DNA of 39,824 nucleotides from Candidatus Omnitrophota bacterium (GTDB lineage Bacteria > Omnitrophota > Gorgyraeia > Zapsychrales > Fredricksoniimonadaceae): positions 1 to 39,824 of the forward strand of contig JAGWKL010000013.1 in the NCBI GenBank assembly GCA_028865345.1. The letters are read 5' to 3'. Positions 1 to 12,139 of this stretch are shown one piece after another. Each line of letters opens with the position of its first letter. Position 1 is the stretch's first letter. The notes below the pieces were generated by a model that worked only from the letters and a program-made list of their open reading frames with translations, was not told the origin of the DNA and made no database searches. The position numbers were made by a program, and so were the translations under genes.

Positions 1-510
1 GGCATTTAAAATATGGTCCCTGTAAACCTTGGCGATCACCGAGGCGCAGGCAATGGATAGGGATTTACAATCACCATCGATGATGGTCTTATAAGCGTAG
101 GTTGATTGGGTACGAAAAATATTGCCATCCACTAAAAGCATGACCCGGCCCTCGAAATCGGCTTGGCCGCTGATCTCCGGCGGCATGCCGGCCACCAGAT
201 GGTTGACCGCCATGTCCATGGCCATGTGGGAGGCATTGAGGATATTGACCATATCAATGGCCGCTTCGCTGATGATGCCGATGCCCACGTAAGCTTTTTC
301 AAAAATCTCATGGAAGGCAGCTTCCCGGGCGCCGGGTGTCATTTGCTTGGAATCATTGATAAGGTTCTTTAAATGAAAGGTCTTAAGGCAGACGGCGGCC
401 GCCACCACCGGTCCGGCCAAAGGCCCCCGGCCGGCCTCATCCAATCCCAAAACGAAACGCAAGCCTTTGTTTCTGGCTTGCGTTTCATGATAAAGCATTT
501 TAGATGACAT
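1..510 (-). CDS. rnhB: Ribonuclease HII (3'-truncated by window edge)
   Basis: Minus-strand translation from 510 reads MSSKMLYHETQARNKGLRFVLGLDEAGRGPLAGPVVAAAV...DGDCKSLSIACASVIAKVYRDHILNA; the GLDEAGRGPLAGPVV and ASVIAKVYRD motifs are diagnostic. Alternative start at 498. Confidence 0.93.
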   Translation of the reverse strand, partial: MSSKMLYHETQARNKGLRFVLGLDEAGRGPLAGPVVAAAVCLKTFHLKNLINDSKQMTPGAREAAFHEIFEKAYVGIGIISEAAIDMVNILNASHMAMDMAVNHLVAGMPPEISGQADFEGRVMLLVDGNIFRTQSTYAYKTIIDGDCKSLSIACASVIAKVYRDHILNA

Positions 511-514
511 CAAT

Positions 515-880
515 TTAAGAGGCTGATTGGTCTACTTGAACGCGAGACTTCTTGCCTAAACGATCGCGCAGGTAATACAATTTTGAGCGCTTGACCACAC
601 CCTTGGCGACAATTTCGATTTTATCAATGACCGGCGAATTGATGGGAAAAGTCCTTTCCACACCCTCGCCGAAGGAAATCTTGCGCACGGTGAAGGCAGC
701 GGCCACACCGACACCGGTCTTCTTGATCACGGTCCCTTCAAAGGGGTGAATGCGCACCTTGTCGGCTTCCTTGACCTTGATCTTCATCTTGATGGTGTCG
801 CCGACATCAAAAGCCGGCAGGTCGCGGCGCAGGCTTTTTTCGTTGACTGCTGCAATTTTTTCAATGCTGCTGGCTATCAT
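515..880 (-). CDS. rplS: 50S ribosomal protein L19
   Basis: FDVGDTIKMKIKVKE...RIHPFEGTVIKKTGVGVAAAFTVRKISFGEGVERTFPINSPVIDKIEIVAKGVVKRSKLYYLRDRLGKKSRV. Confidence 0.97.
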   Translation of the reverse strand: MIASSIEKIAAVNEKSLRRDLPAFDVGDTIKMKIKVKEADKVRIHPFEGTVIKKTGVGVAAAFTVRKISFGEGVERTFPINSPVIDKIEIVAKGVVKRSKLYYLRDRLGKKSRVQVDQSAS

Positions 881-1572
881 TTCGAACTTCCTTTCTTAAA
901 CAACAAATCAGGCCGGACTTTTTTTGTCTTGGCCAAAGATTCAGACTTATGCCAGGCTTCGATGGCTCTGTGGTTGCCAGATAATAGCACATCCGGTACC
1001 TTTATGCCACGAAAATCTGCCGGCCGGGTGTACTGGGGAGCTTCCAATAAATTATCTTCAAAAGTCTCCCTCAACAGGGATTCTTCCTTGCCCAGAACGC
1101 CCGGGATCAGGCGGGAGACGGCATCGACGATCACCATGGCCGGTATTTCTCCGCCGGTCAGGACATAGTCCCCCACCGAAATCTCTTCATCGACCAGGCA
1201 GTCGATCGCCCGCTGGTCAATGCCTTCGTAATGACCACAAATAATAATCAAATTTTTGTATCTCGTCAAGCCCTTGGCGTGATTTTGTGTAAAAGGCCTG
1301 CCGGAGGCACAGGTACAGATCACCCTGGCCCGGCGCCTGCCCTTGATCGCACGGACAGCGTCAAATAACGGCTGGGGCATCATGACCATCCCCGGCCCCC
1401 CGCCAAAGGGACGGTCATCGACCTTCCGGTGTTTTTTATCATCGGTGTAATCGCGCAGGTCGTGCACATGGATACAAATCTTCTTCTTTTCCTGGGCGCG
1501 CTTGAGAATGGATTGATGAAAAATGGCCCCAAACATTTCTGGAAAAATAGTGATAATATCGAAACGAAGCAT
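877..1572 (-). CDS. trmD: tRNA (guanine37-N1)-methyltransferase TrmD
   Basis: MLRFDIITIFPEMF...RKVDDRPFGGGPGMVMMPQPL...CGHYEGIDQRAID...SVGDYVLTGGE; overlaps rplS by 4 nt. Confidence 0.97.
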   Translation of the reverse strand: MLRFDIITIFPEMFGAIFHQSILKRAQEKKKICIHVHDLRDYTDDKKHRKVDDRPFGGGPGMVMMPQPLFDAVRAIKGRRRARVICTCASGRPFTQNHAKGLTRYKNLIIICGHYEGIDQRAIDCLVDEEISVGDYVLTGGEIPAMVIVDAVSRLIPGVLGKEESLLRETFEDNLLEAPQYTRPADFRGIKVPDVLLSGNHRAIEAWHKSESLAKTKKVRPDLLFKKGSSK

Positions 1573-1579
1573 GCGTTCC

Positions 1580-3855
<2,276 letters not shown>

Positions 3856-5008
3856 GGTAATTGATCAGTACGGACCTGGGATAATAGTACGCAAGGATTT
3901 GTTTATAATTGAACCCCTGCTTGGCCATGCCCAAGGCGCCCCACTGGCACATCCCCACCCCATGGCCCCATCCTCGGCCGTAAAAATCCACATAATAGCC
4001 TTTCATCACGATTTTATAATTGTTACTGTCAACCACATTGGGGCCCATGATATTGCGAAAATCCACACCCTTGATGACAAGTTCGTTGCCGTTTCTCTGG
4101 GTAATCTTCAAATTCTTGATACGGCCGCTGCGGTCGCGGTCGATGATGGAAATGCCCTTGATAAGGCCTACCTTATACCCGTGGAGATCCAGCGCCTCCT
4201 GGATGTCCTTAAGGCGGAAATTCCTTTTCCAATAATAATGCGGCGACATTTTGCAAAAGGAACACGGCACCCCCATGAGCGGAGGTATGTCAGGCGCCTG
4301 CGGCCACACTTCACGGGCATCCTCGGTCATGCCTGCGCAGGTGGCGTGAAAATAGGTCGGAAAAATCTTGCCGCGATAGGTCAAGACCTGGCCTCTGGTG
4401 TAATCAACCGCCAAATCCGTCCTGTAGCGTTCAGACCCCCTGCCCCCGTAAACCTGGGAATAAATATCATTGGTCACGTCATAAGGTTGGGCAGGATTGA
4501 GGGAATACAACGCATAGGTGCGGGAGGCCACGGCCTGGGCCTTCAGCGCTTCCATGGGCCAACGGTGTGAAACTTCATGATAAAGGATGCCCTTGACGTA
4601 ATCTTCCACATCGATATCATTGACGACGGTGATGTGGTTGTCCGGAGTCCGGATAAAGGTAACCTCACCTCTGAAAGGACGTCCGTCGATGACGGCAAAG
4701 GAATCCCTGTCAGGCTCGATGGTCAGACGCGTAACATGATAAACATCCAGTCCCATGAGAATGCCCCGCTTAAGCAGCCTGACCTTGGTGTCCTCAAGAA
4801 AATCACCCCTGCCTATCACCCTGCCAGTTGTCATATCGCGCACCGCGTAGCGGCCGTGAATATTCAAGTCCACTTCCCTGGAATCACGGACGATGGCGAC
4901 CCTTATCTTCTCAGGATAATAAGACTTGGCCCCATTGGACTCTTTGGCCGCCACAGCGGCAACCACGCCCGTAGTCAAAATAAGGGCAAGCAGGATATTC
5001 CTTCTCAT

Positions 5009-5224
5009 TTATTTTTTCCCCCAAAAATACATAACGATACTGATGATGATACTCAACAAAATACACGTGGTCAAAGGAAAATAAAAGCTGAAATTTTCTT
5101 TTTTGATAAAAATGTCCCCCGGCAGGCGGCCGACGCCCGGGACCTTGCCGGCAACCATGACCAAAATCCCGATCACGATCAAAATAATACCGGCTATGAT
5201 GATGGTTTTGCCTATCTCACCCAT
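5009..5224 (-). CDS. DUF2905 small membrane protein
   Basis: GEIGKTIIIAGIILIVIGILVMVAGKVPGVGRLPGDIFIKKENFSFYFPLTTCILLSIIISI; GRLPGDI between two TM helices is typical of DUF2905. Confidence 0.88.
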   Translation of the reverse strand: MGEIGKTIIIAGIILIVIGILVMVAGKVPGVGRLPGDIFIKKENFSFYFPLTTCILLSIIISIVMYFWGKK

Positions 5225-6212
5225 TCAAATGCTCCAGCGCTAAGGGGGTCAACTCCCTGCCCCGCGAGGTCCTGCGCAAAAATCCGGCTTTTAAAAGATA
5301 GGGCTCAACGACGTCCTCGATGGTGTCTATTTCCTCGTTCAAAGTCGCGGCCAAAGCCTCAATGCCCACCGGTCCTTTATTATACTGGGTCTTGATGACC
5401 GTCAACAGGCGCCTGTCCAGTTCATCCAGGCCTTCTGTGTCGATCTTTAAGGCGGACATGGCGTCATTTACGACTTTTAAATCGATATGGTTTTTGCCCG
5501 CATTGACCTGAGCGTAGTCGCGGCAACGGCGTAAAAGCCGGTTGGCGATGCGCGGGGTGCCGCGGGAGCGGCGGGCCAGGGCCAAACAGGCGTCCTGGTC
5601 AACGGCCACACCCAGCTTTTGCGCCGAGTTCATTACGATGCGGCCCAAATCAGTTTCGCCGTAAAATTCCAAATGATAGAAGATCCCGAAACGGTCCCTC
5701 AACGGTGTGGTCAACAGGCCGCTGCGGGTGGTGGCGCCGATCAGCGTGAAGGGTTTTAAATTAAAATTAATGGTTTTGGCATAAGGGCCTTTGTCCACGA
5801 TAAAATCGATCTTAAAATTCTCCATGGCCGGGTAGAGAAACTCTTCAACGGTCTTGGAAAGGCGATGGATCTCGTCGATGAACAGCACGTCCCCCTGCTC
5901 AAGATTGGTAAGAATGCCGATAAAATCGCCGGCTCGGTCAATGGCCGGCCCGGAGGTGACGGTGATGCTGCCCTTCATTTCAGAGGCAATGATGTGGGCC
6001 AGGGAGGTTTTTCCAAGACCCGGCGGCCCTGAGAAAAGCGTATGTTCCAGCGGTTCCCCCCGCTTTTGGGCGGCGGCCATGGCCACCCGCAGGCCCTTGA
6101 CCAAATCCTGCTGGCCTACAAAATCATCCAGGCGCTGCGGACGCAAGGACAGGCTGACGACCCTGTCCTCTTCGCTTTCCTGGTTTAATACGATCCTTTT
6201 GATCTCTTCCAT
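5217..6212 (-). CDS. ruvB: Holliday junction DNA helicase RuvB
   Basis: LRPQRLDDFVGQ...LFSGPPGLGKTSLAHIIASEM...GDVLFIDEIHRL...FTLIGATTRSGLLTTPLRDRFG. Confidence 0.97.
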   Translation of the reverse strand: MEEIKRIVLNQESEEDRVVSLSLRPQRLDDFVGQQDLVKGLRVAMAAAQKRGEPLEHTLFSGPPGLGKTSLAHIIASEMKGSITVTSGPAIDRAGDFIGILTNLEQGDVLFIDEIHRLSKTVEEFLYPAMENFKIDFIVDKGPYAKTINFNLKPFTLIGATTRSGLLTTPLRDRFGIFYHLEFYGETDLGRIVMNSAQKLGVAVDQDACLALARRSRGTPRIANRLLRRCRDYAQVNAGKNHIDLKVVNDAMSALKIDTEGLDELDRRLLTVIKTQYNKGPVGIEALAATLNEEIDTIEDVVEPYLLKAGFLRRTSRGRELTPLALEHLNG

Positions 6213-6262
6213 AGTATTCGTAAACCCGATTCCAGGAATTGACGGCTATAGCCGATTAACCG

Positions 6263-7018
6263 TCACGCGTGATCACCGGCAGGTTTTTCATTGACCGCAT
6301 TGCGTACGATCTCAATGTCTTCAAAATGCCGGTGCTGGACGACCGTGATCTCCTTTTGACGGGTCAATTCCAGGACAGCTACAAAGGTGCAAACGATCTC
6401 ATCCTTGCTCCTGGCACGGCGAAACAGGTCCATGAGAGAAAGGCGCTGATTTTCCACCAAAAGATGCAGCAGCTCGTGGATTTTACCTTCAACGCTGAAG
6501 ACTTCCCGGGTGATCTGATAATCTTTCTTTTCAGGGACCTGTTTGAGCGCCTCAGAAAGGGCCGTGATCAAGTCGAAAAGGGTCGCTTCCACAAGGACTT
6601 CCTGGGCATCTTCTTTGATGGCGTCCAAGCTTTCTTCGTCCACAAGGCGGGTGAATAAATTCTGCCTGAAAAGTTCCTTATGTTTAAGTTCCCCGGCGAC
6701 CAATTTGAACTGTTCGTATTCCTTCAGGCGGTCGACCAATTCCTGGCGGGGGTCGGCAGTCTCTGGGCCTGCCAGGGGGTCCGGCGGCAAAAGCATCCTG
6801 GATTTGATCTGCATCAGGGTGGCGGCCATGACCAGAAAATCCCCCACCACATCCAGATCCAGCATCTTCATCATTTCGATATATTCCATGTACTGGTCCG
6901 TGACCGTGGCAATGGGGATATCGCAGATATCGATGTCATTTTTTTTGATCAAATACAGCAGAAGGTCCAAGGGCCCTTCAAATTTCTCAAGATGAATTTT
7001 GTAATTCATATCAACCAA
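6263..7018 (-). CDS. scpA: Segregation and condensation protein A
   Basis: YKIHLEKFEGPLDLLLYLIKKNDIDICDIPIATVTDQYMEYI...DVVGDFLVMAATLMQIKSRMLLP. Confidence 0.93.
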   Translation of the reverse strand: MVDMNYKIHLEKFEGPLDLLLYLIKKNDIDICDIPIATVTDQYMEYIEMMKMLDLDVVGDFLVMAATLMQIKSRMLLPPDPLAGPETADPRQELVDRLKEYEQFKLVAGELKHKELFRQNLFTRLVDEESLDAIKEDAQEVLVEATLFDLITALSEALKQVPEKKDYQITREVFSVEGKIHELLHLLVENQRLSLMDLFRRARSKDEIVCTFVAVLELTRQKEITVVQHRHFEDIEIVRNAVNEKPAGDHA

Positions 7019-8000
7019 AAACGGCGTCTTTGACTTGAGCGATGGTCTTCTGGGCCATGCCGCGGGCTTTCAAGGCGCCTTCCTTAAGAATATCGTTGAC
7101 AGCGTCTTTGTCTTTTTCCAACTGCGCCCTCTTTTCCCTGATGGGGGCAAGGGTTTTATTGATATGCCTGCTCAAATTCTTTTTGCAATCGACACAACCT
7201 TTAAGCGCCCGGGAACACCATTCATAACATCCCGCCGCCTCCTGGGGGGCGAAGACCTTATAATAACTGTAGACATTGCATTCCTCGGGATGGCCGGGGT
7301 CGGACATCTTTATCCGCCGCGGATCGGTGATCATGGACACGGCTTTTTTTTCGACATCTTTTTCAGTGTCCGAGAGATTGATGGTATTGCCGTAGCTTTT
7401 GCTCATCTTGCGGTTGTCCGTGCCTAAAAGCCTGGGGGTCTCGGTCAAGATGGCCTTGCAATCGGAAAAAACCTCTTTTTTGTAGATTGAATTAAACCGC
7501 CGGGCGATTTCCCGGCACAATTCCAGGTGAGGGAGCTGGTCTTCACCGATGGGAACGCCATCGGCTTTATACAGCAAAATGTCCGCAGCCTGCAGCACCG
7601 GATAACCTAAAAAGGCATACGTCTGCAGGTCCCGGGCGGTGATCTCCCTTAATTGTTCTTTATAGGTAGGGTTGCGCTCAAGCCATCCCAAGGGCGTCAG
7701 GCAGGAGAGAAACATCTGCAGCTCCAGATGTTCAACGACATCGGACTGCAGGTAAATGACGGATTTCCGGGGGTCGATTCCGCAAGCCATCCAGTCGACG
7801 GCCATTTCTACGCCGTAAGTGCGAAGTTCCCTGCTGTTTTCATACTCGCTCATCAGGGCATGCCAGTCGGCAATGCTAAAAATACAACTATAGTCCCCCT
7901 GCAGCTGGGCCCAACTTTTGAGGGCGCCCAATAAATGCCCCAGATGCAATTTGCCCGTCGGGCGCATGGCTGAAAAGACTTTTTTGGTCATACTTTTCAA
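7011..8000 (-). CDS. trpS: Tryptophanyl-tRNA synthetase
   Basis: FSAMRPTGKLHLGHLLGALKSW (HIGH-type) ... DNRKMSKSYGNTI (KMSKS). Confidence 0.97.
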   Translation of the reverse strand: MKSMTKKVFSAMRPTGKLHLGHLLGALKSWAQLQGDYSCIFSIADWHALMSEYENSRELRTYGVEMAVDWMACGIDPRKSVIYLQSDVVEHLELQMFLSCLTPLGWLERNPTYKEQLREITARDLQTYAFLGYPVLQAADILLYKADGVPIGEDQLPHLELCREIARRFNSIYKKEVFSDCKAILTETPRLLGTDNRKMSKSYGNTINLSDTEKDVEKKAVSMITDPRRIKMSDPGHPEECNVYSYYKVFAPQEAAGCYEWCSRALKGCVDCKKNLSRHINKTLAPIREKRAQLEKDKDAVNDILKEGALKARGMAQKTIAQVKDAVFG

Positions 8001-10516
8001 AGTTTACGGGCGATGGACTCGATATCGAAAACTTCGATAATATCGCCGACGGCAATGGTGTCAAAATGGGAAACCGTGATCCCGCACTCAAAACCCTCGG
8101 CGACTTCCTTGACATCGTCTTTAAAGCGTTTCAACGTGCTGATGTGGCCTGTGTGGGCGACTTCACCGTTTCGAAGGACTTCCGCCTGGGCCTTATTGCG
8201 CACCTTGCCCTTTTGGACATAACAGCCGGCCACGATACCGGACCTGCTCAACTTGAACACATTACGCACTTCCACCCGCCCCACAAAATGACGTTTGAGT
8301 TTGGGGGCCAGAAGTCCTTCCAGGGCCTTTCTTAAATCCTCGACGGCATCATAGATGATGCGGTACTCGCGCACGTCCACGGGGTTCTTGTCCAGTTCCT
8401 GGCGGGCCTTGACATCCACCCCGACCTGGAAAGCGATGATAATGGCATTCGAGGCCTGGGCCAGGACCACATCAGACGCATTCACGTCCCCAACTGCCGC
8501 GTGGATAAAACGCAGTTTGACCTCGTCCGACGGTATTTTACTTAAGGATTCCTTGAGCGCTTCCAGGGAGCCCTGCACATCGGCCTTGATCACCACGCGC
8601 AGCTCCTTGATCTCGCCCTGCTGGATCTGGGAATAAAGCTCTTCCAAAGAGACCTTGGCGGTCCCTGAAAGTTTCTCATTCTTTAACCGTTCCTGACGGT
8701 TCTCGGCGATTTCCTTGGCCTTCTTGTCATCTTCCACGGCATAAAAAATCTCCCCTGCGGCGGCAACTTCCGACAACCCCAGGATCTCCACAGGCATTGA
8801 CGGGCCGGCTTCCTTGATGGGGCGGCCGTTATCGAAAAGGGCCTTGACCTTGCCGTGCAAAGGACCGATGACGATGGGATCCCCTTCGCGCAGAGTCCCG
8901 TTTTGTACGATCAATGTGGCAATGGCCCCCTTGCCCTTGCTCATATGGGCCTCAATGACGATCCCTGTCGCTTTTTTGTCCGGATTGGCGCGCAATTCCA
9001 GGATCTCCGCTTCCAGTAAAATGCGCTGCTGTAAATCCTCGATCCCTTCACCTGTTAAAGCAGACACGGGGACAACGCCCACCTTCCCTCCCCAATCTTC
9101 GGAAGCCAGATCAAGCTCGGAAAGCTGTTTTTTAACGCGGTCCGGATTGGCGCCTTTCTTATCGATCTTATTCAAGGCCACCACAATCGGCAAATTTGCG
9201 GCCCGGGCATGGGCAATGGCCTCCTGGGTCTGGGGCATGACGCCGTCGTCGGCAGCCACGACCAGGACCACCACGTCGGTGATATGGGCACCGCGCGCGC
9301 GCATGGCCGTGAATGCCTCATGGCCTGGCGTATCCAGGAAGGTGATGGTGCTCTGATGGGGAGTATTGACGCAATAGGCCCCGATGTGCTGGGTGATGCC
9401 CCCATGCTCGCTATCGGCCACCTTGGCCCCGCGGATACGGTCCAGCAACGAGGTCTTGCCATGATCCACATGCCCCATAAAGGTGACCACGGGCGCACGC
9501 GATTTCAAAAGAGACGGATCATCTTTTTGCTGATATACATCGATAAGCTCTTCCTCGTTGGTCTTGGCTTTAATGACATTAAACCCGAACGAGTTTGCCA
9601 GTTTTCCGACGATGTCATCACCCAGGTTCTGATTGATGTTGGCAAAGACACCCATGCCTAAAAGCTTCTTTAAGACCACGTTCATTTTCTGGTTGATGCG
9701 CACGGCAAAATCTTTGACGCTGATGGGAATGGGCAGTTCAATATCCGAAAGCGGGCCTGCGGGTTGGGCCTCCGGCACTACCGCCGCTTCGATGGAGGCG
9801 GACGGTTTATGATCGCGGCCGCGCCCGGCCGCAAAGTCTTCATGGGATTTCTTACGCTTCTTAACCAAAGGCTTGATTGAAATAAACGGCTGGTCGTAGC
9901 GTTTCTTCTTGGCCGCCTCCACAGGTAAGATCTCTTTAGAAACATCTATCCTGCTGACATCAATCACAGGGGCCGCCGGCTTGGGGCTGGCGACCGGGGC
10001 CTGAGGAGCTTGCGGCTTAGGCTTGGCCTTGAGAATTTCAGGCACAGACGGCTGCAGAGCTTCGGGCTTGGGCGCTTCCGGTTTGGGGGCTTCAGGTTTG
10101 GGGGCATCAGGTTGGGGCGCAACTTCAGCTTTAGGCTGGGCCGTGGGGGCATGGGCCTTGAGCCGGGCGACTGGTTGGGCCTCCTCGAGGCCAGGTTCCT
10201 CATCGGACTCAAGGGCCGTTTTCTTCCTGGCCGGTGTTTTAGATTTTTTCGCTTTGGGGGTCGTTGCCTTAGGCTTAGATTTTTCAGCACTCGCCGCGGT
10301 TTTCGCCTTTTTAACCGGCTTTTTGGGGGTTTCGGGCTCGTCCACCGGCCTGGTGCCGATCCCTTCATCGGCCAATGCGTCACGCAGGATCATCTCGACG
10401 CCGGCGGTCAATTCGCCGCCTTCCTTGAAACGCAATTTCAAGGCATGGACCTTATCCGTGATATGTTGCTCGGTGATCTTTAACTCTTTGGCTAATTCCG
10501 CTATTTTCATATACAA
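7997..10516 (-). CDS. infB: Translation initiation factor IF-2
   Basis: VVTFMGHVDHGKTSLLDRIRGAKVADSEHGGITQHIGAY...TFLDTPGHEAFTAMRARGA...ALNKIDK; N-terminal low-complexity A/P/K-rich region. Confidence 0.98.
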   Translation of the reverse strand: MYMKIAELAKELKITEQHITDKVHALKLRFKEGGELTAGVEMILRDALADEGIGTRPVDEPETPKKPVKKAKTAASAEKSKPKATTPKAKKSKTPARKKTALESDEEPGLEEAQPVARLKAHAPTAQPKAEVAPQPDAPKPEAPKPEAPKPEALQPSVPEILKAKPKPQAPQAPVASPKPAAPVIDVSRIDVSKEILPVEAAKKKRYDQPFISIKPLVKKRKKSHEDFAAGRGRDHKPSASIEAAVVPEAQPAGPLSDIELPIPISVKDFAVRINQKMNVVLKKLLGMGVFANINQNLGDDIVGKLANSFGFNVIKAKTNEEELIDVYQQKDDPSLLKSRAPVVTFMGHVDHGKTSLLDRIRGAKVADSEHGGITQHIGAYCVNTPHQSTITFLDTPGHEAFTAMRARGAHITDVVVLVVAADDGVMPQTQEAIAHARAANLPIVVALNKIDKKGANPDRVKKQLSELDLASEDWGGKVGVVPVSALTGEGIEDLQQRILLEAEILELRANPDKKATGIVIEAHMSKGKGAIATLIVQNGTLREGDPIVIGPLHGKVKALFDNGRPIKEAGPSMPVEILGLSEVAAAGEIFYAVEDDKKAKEIAENRQERLKNEKLSGTAKVSLEELYSQIQQGEIKELRVVIKADVQGSLEALKESLSKIPSDEVKLRFIHAAVGDVNASDVVLAQASNAIIIAFQVGVDVKARQELDKNPVDVREYRIIYDAVEDLRKALEGLLAPKLKRHFVGRVEVRNVFKLSRSGIVAGCYVQKGKVRNKAQAEVLRNGEVAHTGHISTLKRFKDDVKEVAEGFECGITVSHFDTIAVGDIIEVFDIESIARKL

Positions 10517-10546
10517 CCCGACCTTCCCCTTTGATCCTTGTCTTTT

Positions 10547-11593
10547 TTACTCCTGCTCCTCTTCTTCCTTGGAATCTTCATCGGAAGGTGTCACATCAGC
10601 GGCAGGCGCCTCGACGGATGTTTCCGGGACCTCGGCGGTTTTCTGCTTTTCTTCCCATTGTTTGGCGGAATAGATGTCCAGTTCCCAGCCCACCAGCTTG
10701 CTGGCCAGGCGCACATTCTGGCCGTATTTGCCGATGGCAAGGGACAACTGGTCTTCATCCACGATAATATTAACTCTCTTTTCATCCGCGATCAACTGCA
10801 TCTGCGAAATTTCCGCCGGAGACAAAGCGGCCTGGATATATTCCTTGATGTCCTCGGAATGGCGCACGATATCGATCTTTTCACCATGCAGTTCCGTGAC
10901 GATATTTTTGACACGGCTGCCGCGCATGCCGACACAGGCGCCCACGCAATCTATTTTGTCATCTTTCGAATAGACCGCGATCTTGGTGCGCTCGCCGGCG
11001 TCGCGGGCAATGCCTTTGACCTCAATGATGCCTTCATAGATCTCAGGCACTTCCAGTTCAAAAAGACGCTTGACGAAATTAGGATGGGCGCGGGACAGGA
11101 TGATCTGGGGGCCGCGGTTTTCCCGGCGGACTTCCAGCACATAGGCCCGGATGCGCTCGCCCTGGCGGAACTCTTCCTTATTGCTCTGTTCGCTTTTAGG
11201 GATGAGGGCTTCGGACTTGCCTAAATCCACGATGATATTGCCGCGTTCAAACCGGTAGACGCTGCCGCTGATGATCTGGCCGATACGGGCATTGTATTCA
11301 CCGAAGACCACGTCTTTTTCCGCTTCACGGATCTTCTGGATGACCACCTGCTTGGCGGTCTGGGCGGCAATGCGGCCGAACTCGCTGGAATGGATCTCCT
11401 CGTCACCGGCCCAGGCCTTGATCTTGCCTGTCTTGCGGTCCAAGACCACCTTGACATCCACTTCCTTGTCCACGGTCCATATTTTCTTGGCTGCGGAAGC
11501 CACCGCCGCTTCAACGGCCGCGATCAAGGTCTCTTTATCAATGCCCTTGTCCCGCTCCAATTGTTCCAAAATAATCATTAATTCACTATCCAT
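10547..11593 (-). CDS. nusA: Transcription termination/antitermination protein NusA
   Basis: S1 and KH motifs: SRAHPNFVKRLFELEVPEIYEGIIEVKGIARDAGERTKIAVYS...VGACVGMRGSRVKNIVTELHGEKIDIV...ALSPAEI...AIGKYGQNVRLASKLVGWELDI. Confidence 0.97.
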   Translation of the reverse strand: MDSELMIILEQLERDKGIDKETLIAAVEAAVASAAKKIWTVDKEVDVKVVLDRKTGKIKAWAGDEEIHSSEFGRIAAQTAKQVVIQKIREAEKDVVFGEYNARIGQIISGSVYRFERGNIIVDLGKSEALIPKSEQSNKEEFRQGERIRAYVLEVRRENRGPQIILSRAHPNFVKRLFELEVPEIYEGIIEVKGIARDAGERTKIAVYSKDDKIDCVGACVGMRGSRVKNIVTELHGEKIDIVRHSEDIKEYIQAALSPAEISQMQLIADEKRVNIIVDEDQLSLAIGKYGQNVRLASKLVGWELDIYSAKQWEEKQKTAEVPETSVEAPAADVTPSDEDSKEEEEQE

Positions 11594-11614
11594 GACCTAA
11601 CCTCTCATTGCCTG

Positions 11615-11662
11615 CCCCCGGAGCTGTCTCCAGATCTGTCTCCAGAATCGGGGACCCGGGGG
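11615..11662. repeat. GC-rich REP-like element with internal 12-nt tandem repeat between nusA and rimP
   Basis: Terminal inverted repeats cccccgg (11615-11621) and ccggggg (11656-11662) flank a direct repeat ctgtctccaga (11624-11634, 11636-11646). Confidence 0.55.
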
Positions 11663-11677
11663 AACTGATGTTAAACT

Positions 11678-12139
11678 TCAAATGACTAATTTCCCTTTAA
11701 TGATCAAAGACAAAGGCAAGACCATCTGGGAATCCTTGACCTCAACGATCAAACTGTTTTCCGTTACCCGCTTAAGCCTTCCTTGCAGTTCCTTTTTTCC
11801 GTCCACAGGCTCGCCGAGCCAAAAACGCAGCTCCTGGTCCATGCAACGCATAAAGTCCTTGCGCGTGACCAATGGTCTGTCCAATCCCGGCGATGATAAT
11901 TCCAGGGAAAAAACCTCAGGAGGCAAGAAATTTTCCTGATCAATGGCGGATCTTAAAACTTTGTTTATTATAGCACATTCATCAAGAGTTATACCACCTA
12001 AAGGTTTGTCCGCGATGATCACGATCTGCACGTCGTTGGCGTGCCCCGTGACCCTGGTTTCGATCAAATCCACCCCCCGCGCTTCCAGGATGCCGGCGGT
12101 GATCTCTTCGATTTCTTTCTGTATCTGTTCAAGGGTCAT
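11678..12139 (-). CDS. rimP: Ribosome maturation factor RimP
   Basis: Position upstream of nusA-infB; ARGVDLIETRVTG...SLELSSPGLDRPLVTRKDF...GRLKRVTENSLIVEV. Confidence 0.9.
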   Translation of the reverse strand: MTLEQIQKEIEEITAGILEARGVDLIETRVTGHANDVQIVIIADKPLGGITLDECAIINKVLRSAIDQENFLPPEVFSLELSSPGLDRPLVTRKDFMRCMDQELRFWLGEPVDGKKELQGRLKRVTENSLIVEVKDSQMVLPLSLIIKGKLVI

